64,000 nt of DNA from Diadema setosum (lineage: Eukaryota; Echinodermata; Echinoidea; Diadematoida; Diadematidae): contig CM067067.1 of the NCBI GenBank assembly GCA_033980235.1, positions 13,624,401-13,688,400 of the forward strand, read 5' to 3'. The translations under genes and the position numbers were made by a program. Below, in pieces: positions 21,874 to 33,199 of the stretch; position 1 is the first letter of the stretch, and each line of letters begins with the position of its first letter. The notes under the pieces were generated by a model. That model did no database searches, had not been told where the DNA came from, and saw only the letters and a list, made by a program, of their open reading frames with translations.

Positions 21874-24800
21874 GTAATTTCACTGAAATAAAGCAGTTAT
21901 ATATCGTATGAAATTCTTATTTCTTGTATATTTACATTTTCACAAAAAATAGCTATAGAGATCATAACTGCATAATCATGTGGGATGTGTATAACTGAAA
22001 AGATGTAGCCAGTCTTTTAAACTGAAAACAAAAAGTTTTGCTGCTGTTTCAAAAGTCACAAATCAAAAAGAAATAATGTGTGCTTTAGTTAAAGAGAGTC
22101 TTTGACCATAACACAATCACCTTCATGTAATTGGTATTTGTGGTTGCTACCACCTTTATTGCTTGCCAAAAAAAAAAATGATAAGAAAGTTTTTTTATCT
22201 TTTATTTTTTATTTGTTTATTTATCTATTCATTTATTATTATTATTTTTATTTTTATTTTTATTTTTATTTTTTTTTCTATTGGGGGGGGGGGGAGGGGT
22301 TTCTCAAGCATGTCAAACTTAGAATTCCAAAGATTTCTCATTTTCGGTCTGATTGTGATAAAAACCTGAATCTGTAGAGTCTGTTCGCAAAAACCGATAA
22401 GTCCATATTTGCCAAATGGAGATATTTGCGATTAAAGGTCAAGAAAAATAAAGAGAATAATGAGAAAAATTTTGCTTCTTTTGATCATAACTTCAAAAAT
22501 GTACCGTTATATGTAGTGAGCAATATAATTATCATTTAAAAGGTATTATTTTGCACTTTATGACAAAGACCGTACTTCAAAATCTTCAAAAATGGACTTA
22601 TCGGTTTTTGCGAACAAACTCTTCATCTCTTTCCCTTCGGAAAAGTGTCAAATTTATGCATTAGATCGACCAAAGAAAAGTCTGACTTTACCAGACAAAA
22701 AAAAGTAATACACAAGAACACGACCATTTTCCGACGTATTTTTTTTTTTCTTTCACCTTAAAAAGTGGTTTTGATAAATATGACTCTCTGAAAAGTATTC
22801 GATTTGTTGTGTTTATGAACATTATACCACTGCCTTCAAGATATCTTAAAGGTCTACCTATGACCGTCACGGTCGAAAATGTCACCGTGAAACATCCTCA
22901 AGGACAAATTCTGTTTGTTGGTTGGTTTGTCTTTTATTCTCTAGACAAGTGAGAGGAAAATGACAGTTTTTCTATTCTTATTGAGGATTTCTCAGCAAGG
23001 ATGTTGACAGTCCCGTATCAGGGCGTCTTGAATGAAACGGAACGTTCAATAACACATTAATGAAAAATTTCGCAGTAACTTGTCTATACAGGGTATACTT
23101 GCTCGACTTTGCTCCAAGCTTCCTTCTTGATGTGAATGTATGTCTAATTAAAGAAACAAAGTTATTACTCCCAAAAAGTGTGATTTGAAAACCGCATTAA
23201 CGTATTTTTATTTTTTCATACAAGTCATATTGTGCAGTGTTCTGTTCTGTATCGGCATGAATTTACAGAGCATTCAAGCAGCTGCAAGAGTGTAAGGTCA
23301 CTGCCTACTTCTCTGAATAATGTCTGTTGAGTATCGATAATACACATCTCTCTTTGACCTGGGTATGGGGTCTTTTATCGAGGCATATCGAAGGAAATTT
23401 TATGGAAACAATCATGGTGGGGTATGTGATCCATATTGGTTAAGTAAGAAAATGCAGATCAGGATCAGTTGCTTCAAGCTATATGACATTGCCATCTGAT
23501 TGTCATGAATAATGATCACTGCTCGTTCGCAGATTCAGCTTTATTTACCAAAATAAGATAATCGTATGAAGTAAAAAGGCAACAAATGACCGGTGAGATA
23601 TTAGTCTTCAAAAAAACACGCCTTTGATGACAAATTTTCAAGTGGATTTCACTAATGTGTACTTTTAACTACAATGTATACAAAAACGGTGTGACATTTT
23701 TATATCGTAACGGCATCGAAACCTTTTTATTTTAACTAAAGTTTCTGCATGTCACATTTTCTTCCTGATATCGAAGTTCTTTTCATTTCCTTTGATGTTT
23801 AATTGCCGAAATGCATAAATTAATTGCCAATATTTCCAATTAGTCAGAAAGAACGTTTAATCTCTAGAGATCAGATGTATGAAAGTGCAGTGATGTGCAC
23901 CTATAGGGAAAGGCTAACTCTATACGGACAGCACAAACATAAACACATACACACAAACACACGCACACACATACACAATAACAAACAAATAAACAAGCAA
24001 GCAAGCAAACAAACAACCAGATTCACACGCACATACTCACATTTACATGCATACTCGCACCCACAGACACATGAACACACGTACCGGAAGTATTCGTTTT
24101 TTTTTCTATCTTTATGATATTCAACTCTATAAAGGCTGGGTCGGCTCCCTGGCGATAGGCCTTACTTGCTGGACCGGCCTCATCGCCAACCCGCTCATCG
24201 AGCGCTTTAACAACCGACTCATAATGGTAGTCGGAATCTGCCTTTCCTTCGCCGGCCTGTTGATCACGTCTTTCATGCCCAACCTGCAGTCGATGTACGC
24301 CTCGTACAGCTTGATGTACGGGATCGGCGCCGGGTTCACGATGATGAGCAGCGCAAATCTCTTGCTGCGGTACTTTCCGACGGCCAATTCTACCCGGGCC
24401 ATCAGCATATACATGGCTGGGGCAAATATCGGTACGACGTTTCGATGGGAGTAGAAAAGAAATTAAATTAGGTGATTTCGTGAAAATTTCGGCCCAATAT
24501 CATACATGGGGAGGATTATTCGGGCGATATAATACTCATCCCTGCGAATGATCACGTATATGTCCATATTAGTTGTCTTTTTTTTTTTCAATGCATATGC
24601 CTACACAGAATGAGAACAGACAAAAGAATGATGTAAAATGAGTAGCATTGTTATAATCTGGTATCCATTTATCATCGAAAGATTGCTTGACAGTTCAATT
24701 ACAGAATAATGTAAAAAAAAAGTGATCTGGTTGATGCATCGCTGTCTTCTGAGGATGAGGATGCCACATAATTCAATTCTATAATTCGGCAAAAGTTTTG

Positions 24801-27720
24801 ATTACTTCATAATTTGACATAATCATTACATACTTCTCCTTGGCTTGTTTGTAGGGCGGTACATATTATTACTTTATTCAGACACCGTCTACTTTTATTC
24901 ATGATTTCTTGTGCTCTACTTTAATTCAAGTTGGGCCTATACTGATTGCTGTCCTTGCATATTAATGTATAGGGATATGTTTGAATTTTATGTGAGAGGC
25001 TTACATTATTCAGGCACCGTCTACTTTTATTCGTGATTTCTTCCCTACTGGAAAGAACAGTGTACCACAGTGTGTTCACAATGTGTTCACATAGTCGACT
25101 GTGTGAAAACGCTCGAATTTAACAGTGTGAAGATGATTTCACACTGCGGTATGGCTTTCACAGAGTGGGATAGTTTTCACATAGTAATGCTTTGTTTCGC
25201 ACTGTAAATTAATGACTCACATTGTGTTCACACTGTTAAAACGCTTGAATTTAACAGTGTGAATAGATTTCACACTGTGTTCACACTGTGTTTCTCACAC
25301 TGTGGGATACTGTGTTCTTTCCAGTAGGGTTGTGCTCTCCTTTAATTCAAGTTGGGGGCCTATACTGATTGCTGTCTTAGCATATTTTATGTATATGTCT
25401 GAATTTGTGTTTGGCACCTCTGGAGGTGACTACTTTACATCCCTTTTATGCACAAACCATTGATATCGTCGGTTTGGTATTGTCCAGGTCCATCGATCCA
25501 CATCATTGTACGCATGCGAAGCGTGTAGCCTCCATTTTTATTATGCATATGACTTACGTATCGTCACCTGATCGTGCATGTGACTCGCGCGACGTTCATG
25601 GTCTCCCTCGAATCTTTGGCCCATTCAGTAAAGTTTGCGTGTATACGTGTTGAGTTGTGTTGTGGTGTGTATGTGTGTGTGTGTGTGTGTGAGGTACCTG
25701 TAGAGGGAATTACTGCTGTATCGATTAATAGATTATAATGAGTAAATAACGATCTTTTCTTAACGCCGAGGCGAAATGACTTTCTTGACCTCTCTGTAGG
25801 CATGATGGCAATGGGACCACTCATTCACATCCAGGTCAAGACAATAGGCTGGCGGAATGCCTTCCGGGTCATGGGTTCTCTGATGATGATCGTGGGCTTA
25901 CCACTCTCCTACCTCTACGACCAGCCATCGCCTGCAACACTGAAGATGTCTTCCAAGGACCATGGTAAAAGGGTCAAGAGAGATGCGGCAAACTCAAAAA
26001 GGGACGAAGAAACGGAAATTGGCAGGGATAGCTTGGAGAAAGAGCAATTTCTTCCGGACGTCCGTGACAGTACAGGGATATCGACAGATGCAAACAGTAA
26101 TGTGGATACGAATGTTAGTGTGGACAAGTGGCAAGTCTTTAATGGCACAAACGCGTCATACTCACCGACCATGCCTTCTTCACTCAGGAAATTACCCCAG
26201 ACGAATGGGAACGTTGTATCGTACTCTAAACTGCCGTCGAGTGACGAAGATGCGACTGCTCCTGAAAGGGATCAGGATGGAGATGTCCCTATCGATGCAA
26301 AGGAAGGCACAACTCACAGTGAACAATGCACAGACCAGACACTGACAAGTATTCACCAAAAGAGGAGAAGTTTGCTTGTGAGGGTTGGAGTGGCGCTGAC
26401 CTATCCGGACGTTTGGTTGTTCTGCATAGCAACTTTTTGTTACGGGTCGTGTGCTTCATTCTTTTATGTCCATATGGTAAGAACTTTGTTGATATATCGT
26501 ACTCTCATTATATACATTGTATATCAGGTAACATTACATGTGGTAAGGAGTACTTGTACGTAGTTTTGCAGATAATGTGAAGGAGGAATCGTGTCCTGAG
26601 GAATCTTTGATCATACAGATAGGCAATATAGCCTTGGAATTTAAAAAACGGAAGATGTTTCAATTTGAGAATACGTTATCCGTTTCTACAGTACGATGGA
26701 ATACTTGTGTGATTGTGTGGTATTAGAAGGAATGTTTCATGTTGATGAAATTTTTTTCTTTCTTTCCTGTTTTCGTGTATTCCGTCACACAGGTTCGCTA
26801 CATGCTGTCCATAGGTTTCACCGACGAAAACGGAGCCCAGGCCGTCGTTGCGATCGGGGTTTCGGTACTCGCTGGCAAATTCTTACTCTCATCTGTCGGC
26901 GACTGCGTTCCGTTCCCGAAACTCTTCCTCTTTCTGATCGCCACCTTCGTAGGCATCGCTCTCTCCGTTAGCCTCTTCTTCGTCACAAACATGGCGCACG
27001 TCTTTACTGTCATTGTCTGTACGTCACGCAAAGCTTCTTTTCTGTTTTTGTCTGTGTTTTTTTTTTTCGGGGTGGGGGTAAGGGTGGGGGTGGGGCATAT
27101 TATACAACAGGTGAACGCCGATAAACCCAAGGGCGCTCTCATTCACGTTTGATCAATATCCATCCATTACTGTGTTTAATAGCTCCATCACTGTGGCATA
27201 CTGGATAAGACTCCCCGCTCGATCGGGAGGACCAGAGTTCGAATCCCGCCTAGTGCTTACGTCCTTGAACAGGATGTTTTTACCCACTATGTCCCTCTTT
27301 ACCTAGGTGTATGAATGGATACCTGGTAATGCTACTGGGTAGTGATAATAGCAGGGCCCTCTGGTAGAGCAGTGGCAACACTGGAGAGGCCACCCCGGGT
27401 AAATAAGACCTTATCATTACTACATGGTGTACTTGGTGCCCGAACGAGTATGTTGTCAGATATACATTAAGTGCACTTTTCAAAATATGTGATGATTAAT
27501 TTTGTGCATCTTTTATTTGGGGGAATTCTAGTGTTTACACTACATTATATCAAAAATATATCAAAAGAAAAACGCAGCTTTGTCACACTAAAGGACAGGC
27601 ATGAGATGATTAAAGTGGTTATTTCCAGCCAATAATCTGCAAAAACGGATCAGACCTCACGATGTCGACGAGGCAGCCGCAGGACAAGTGTTGCTTACGA
27701 CGAGTTCTCGCGACTGAAAT

Positions 27721-27760
<40 letters not shown>

Positions 27761-28174
27761 AGACTAGCGTCGATCCATCACATTTTAATGTACAATGTAT
27801 CAGGGTCCTGTTTCATAAAGCTGTTCGTAAAGTTACGAACAACTTACGAGCGACTGGTAATCAGTTCTGATGTGCTATACTTACCAGAATTTCCATAATT
27901 CAGCACAAGAACTGATCACCAGTCGCTCGTAAGCTGTTCGTAACTTTTACGAACAGCTTTATGAAACACCCCTCTGGTCTGTTTTTAAAGTCCCATATCA
28001 TACTTATAATATAGTATATGAAATGATGAATACTCGTTTTGTGACTATAGATCTGACAAGGTATACATTACCACGTATGAAAATGGAGACAGTTGAATTG
28101 TGTGAAATTATTATATTGTATCTATATCTCTTTTTTATCATTTTGTTTGTTTTCTTTTGTTTTGTTTTGTTTTG

Positions 28175-28205
<31 letters not shown>

Positions 28206-31200
28206 TGGCAGTGATGGGGCTGTTTGTAACCAGCATCTGCGACTCACTACCTTACTCGGTGTGCAACCAAATCTTCGGGCTGGCCCTGGGTCTGGAGACG
28301 TGGACATTAGTGACGTGCTTCCATGGCACTGGCTACCTCCTTGCATCGGTCTTCGGTTAGTTCATCATTTGCACATGTTTAGAGGCCACTGTCACTCGAT
28401 ACGCGAGCTGTCATAACAACATTATAAAGACTTCAGGAAATTGCAGAAGTTCCTTTGTGATTAAACATGATAATTATAGGATACCGTGCAGTAGTTAGAT
28501 GGAATCCTCCAGTTTTACATATTTTCAATGTACGTATACTATGCTATATGACATCAGTCCACAATCATTTTTTTTTTCTCATTGTAAATTATGAGAAGAT
28601 CACGTGACGATTTCCACGTTTTTAAGTTTCGGTGCGCCATATTACTGGATGAGAAAACTTCAACATCGTGTTACGTCAGGCATGGATAACGACTTGAATA
28701 TAATCTAGAGAGAATTTCAACATTCTTTTTTTCTAGCATAATGAAAAGGTAGGCATACTTGACGTACCTCTTTAAGAAAACGGGGGAAAATTATGATACC
28801 CTTAGTACTCCTATGTCAGTGTATCGACAGAAGGAAATGTGTACTTTTCATTTTCAGAAAGTGACATTTTTTAGGACTCCTCTTTTTTCTTTTTATTGTT
28901 GTCTAGGCGTGACGTCAAGAAATATTGCAGTCTTCTCACCCAGCGATTGTGTCACCGAAACTTTAAAAGTTCATAAACTTATGAAACTTTTGAACGCATT
29001 ATACCTCAAACCTCAAACCTCACTCTTTCCTTTTCCTGATACAGCCGCAGTCACTCAATCCATATAATCATAATATTCCGGTTTCATTTTCCTTTCACGC
29101 ACGGAAATTATTCCCGGGATGGATGAAAAGGGGGTCACTGCACGCGGCATACTATACTGCACTTGCGGATTGATCGTCATGCGTTTATGGATTATTGTTA
29201 GCTATATAATAGCTTTACGAGTATTATCGTCGATAAGCGTGTGAAATTGCTCAAGAAACTTGTATAACCATCAGTAGTCACATGCAAAAAAGCAAACTTA
29301 AGGTACATTGTATCATTGGATAAAAGGACGATTCATGGCGATATTTTGATTATCAAAACCTTTTACTTCCGACGGTTAATCTTCAGACAGTTTCCTCTCA
29401 GTGAAGATAATATTTTGTTGGTCCTCTTTCATTCATACCCAAGGGCGCCGGAAGCGGGGGGGGGGGGGGGGGGGGGGGGGGGCAGGGGTGGCACTTGCCC
29501 CCCCGAACAAAATGTTGGGGGGGGGGGGCAAAACGAGTTTTTGCCCCCCCCCCCCAAGTGCCCCCTGTAACAAATAATTAATCACTGATTTAAAGACCAA
29601 AATGAACAATAAAGGCATATTTCTTGTCTAAATGTTGCAATTTCGTAACTGAAAATGTAAAAATTTTCGCCCCTAACGGGGCGAAAATTATAATACACTA
29701 ACAACAAACATTATTGTATCTATACACTAATAGTAACTTATAAGTAAATTTAGTGTATAGCCTCGTGTCCTCGAGTGTGCCCGCTGAAACATACCTTTAG
29801 TACATTTTTCATTTTCTTCTTTGCTTTCTAGCAGTATAAGAATATTTTTTTATTGTTCGAACGATGCGATCATGTTTAAGCTTTTAATGAGTACATTTCA
29901 GATAAATTGCAAAGTGAAAGTAGCTCGCTCGTTCTGCCCGTACTTATAGTAAAATGAAAAGTCTTCATAAGTTATTATCATAGTCCTTCGCAGTGATTTC
30001 TTTTACTGGGTTTAATGCCTCAGAAATTTAATTTAAAATGCTGTATAAAAGCGACTTTTATACTCTGTTTTTACAAAAAGTCCCTACCGTGGGAGGGGGT
30101 ATCCCCCTCCCACACCCTCCCCCGCTCGGTCGCTTCGCTCCCTCGACGAGGATCTCACACCATCACATAATATACCCCCGTATTTTAAGATCATAGTCCT
30201 TCCAACTGTTTTTTTTTTCAATATGTTAATTCCCTAGAAATTTGCTTTTAAATGTTCTATAAACGCGACTTTTATACTCTGTTTTTACAAAAAGTCCCTA
30301 CCGTGGGAGGGGGTGTCCCCCCTCCCACACCCTCCCCCCGGGCCGCTCGGTCGCTTCGCTCCCTCGACGAGGATCTCGCACCATCACAGTATTAATGTAC
30401 TCCCGTATGTTATGATCGTAGTCCTTCCAACTGATTTTTTCAATATGTTAATTCCCTAGAAATTTGCTTTAAATTCTCTGTAAACGCGACTTTTATGCTC
30501 TGTTTTTACAAAAAGTCCCTACCGTAGGAGGGGTATCCCCCCTCCCACACACTCCCCGCGCTCGGTCGCTTCGCTCCCTCGCCGAGGATCTCACACCATC
30601 ACATTATTATGTACTCCCGTACGTAATAATCATAGCCCTTCGCACTGATTATTTTTCACTATGTTTAATTCCTTAGAAATTTGCTTTTAAATGGTCTATA
30701 AACGCGACTTTTATACCCTGTTTTACAAAACCTCCCTACAAGGGGGGGGGGGGGGGGAGGTATCCCCCTTTCCACCCCCCCCCCCCCCCCCGCTCGCTTC
30801 GCTCCCGCGCCGAGGATCTCACATCGTCACATAATGTGCCCCCGTTGAGATTTTGCCCCCCCAAAACCAGAAGTGTTCCGGCGCGCTTGTTCATACCTAT
30901 CACAATGCTGTTATATAAAACAACGTAAACCCAATGCAGTTGACTGAAAGAAGTAGCAGAAAAAGAAGAAAAGAAAGAAAAAGATGTTTTATCGTTGCCG
31001 AGCAGAAACGATAATGTTTCGGCTGTGGCCACAAGCAATCTTTTGTCCTCACGTGGTATAACATGGATTAGTACCTATACGAGGTAGTTTTGCGAGGCAA
31101 TTGCAGTTGATATTTTACAGGGTTAAAGGTCAGCAGTTGTTATTTTGCAGGGTTAAAGCCAGCAGGCAATATTCGTTCGCCTCTGCCGGTTTTCGCCACG

Positions 31201-32589
31201 TCGCTGCGTGTCGGTTACACACACCTTACCGTACATTAAACAATGTGTGCAAACAGTGCAATCTTCGGTTTTCGCCATTCACTTTACACAGGAAGGTGGG
31301 AAGAGAAAGAGTGGGATCTCTCTCCCCACCTCACTGCTTTAAATGTAAACATTCCGATTGACCACGAAAAGAAAACATTCCAGGACGTCGCTGTGTATAG
31401 GTTACACGCACCGCAGAAGAACGCTGATAAATCAACTCATACAAGGTCGACCACTTACAGCAGCACTACGCGTTAAACTATGGCTAGTCCATTTGTGCTC
31501 AATTATTGTAGAGTGACCATCAGTTTTACAACTATCCAAATTTAAACAGAAGTAAAAAAAAAAAAAAAAAAGTGTAAAAGCGTTCTGATGTTTGAAGCTC
31601 GCCTGTTACAACTACACATGTAGATGAATGATATACATTGATGAACAATTTTTCAATTATTCGACATGTTGATGATCTGCAGGTAGTCAAATGTGGCTTG
31701 ATCTATATCATAGTGTATAGCCGTATTCACATATTTTCTTGATTTAGCTAAGGGATAGGTAATAATTATGATATTGACTGGCCTTGAGGGAGATACCAGA
31801 TAAATATTGCCCGCACTGAAAGAATATTGCCCTCGTCTTCGACTCGGGCAATATTCTTTCAGTTTGGGCAATATTTTCTGGTATCTCCCTCGAGGCCAGT
31901 CAATATTATATAATTAACTTCCACGGGCATTGCAAGTATAGGCCTGTCAAGGAAGAACTTTTTTGGCGAGCCTACAGTACCCACCCCTCATCGCATACGT
32001 ATAGACGGGCGACTGAGGAAACTATCCGATTCATTTATTGATCTGTTTGTTTATCTATTTGTTTATGTATTTCCTTGTCTTTTTTGATAATCCACACATT
32101 CCTTTTATTTGAATGTTTTTATCTCTCTGTTTATATTTCTATTTATTTGTTTAACAATTAATCTATTTTGATAGATCAAAAGTTAACCACTCTAAATCCC
32201 GTAGCTGTATCTCAAACTCTCAGTGATGTGCGTCACTACCAGGCAGGTCATCAGGTCACATTGATTTGTATGATCGGCTGTGTATTATCAAACTATCCGC
32301 CGAAAATAGAAATTAAACCATGCCGCCGACGTTTAGTCCATCCACTGTAGAGGCACTGCCGGCTTGCCACTGCCGACTGAGCCGAAGCTAGCTAATACCA
32401 GTTTAAAGGAAACCAAAACCCAAATATAAATGTGAATTGAGTGAAACCAGAATTCATATTTACAGTGTTTTTTTTTTTTTAATGGAATGTCCAATTTTCC
32501 TCAAACTTTCACTGATGAGTTCAACTAATATTGCTCAGCAATATTATCGTTGGACAAAGAGAATACTACAGTTCCTGACGTCATTATGG

Positions 32590-32688
<99 letters not shown>

Positions 32689-33167
32689 TACATATATATA
32701 CTTTCCATGACAAATTAAATTTTGTAAAATTCTCCATATTTTCATTTGTTATCCACAATGACGTCATGAACAGTAGTAGTCTCCTTATCCCGCAGTGACT
32801 ACAGTGAAACTTAAAAATTCATAACTTTTGAATCCACTGTCCAATTTTCTTCAAACTTCAAATGATAATTATATTCTACTACTATTGCCACTTTCACTCA
32901 ATCCAAACTTATATTTGGGATTTTGTTTTCTGAAATTCACGAGGAACGAATCTCCAATCAAATATTGTCTCCATTCGTTCTCTTTCCCTCTGGTTTCATT
33001 ACTGGTTCATGAACTTCCAGGAAGGTAACGTTACTTTACAGAAAAAGAAAGAAAGAGAGAAAAAACTTAAACATCACATATAACTGATACATGATATAAC
33101 TTATATACATGTATTTATGCATAACTGGCACAACTGTTTCCCTGCAGGATTTTCTTTTCGTACTTCC

Positions 33168-33199
<32 letters not shown>

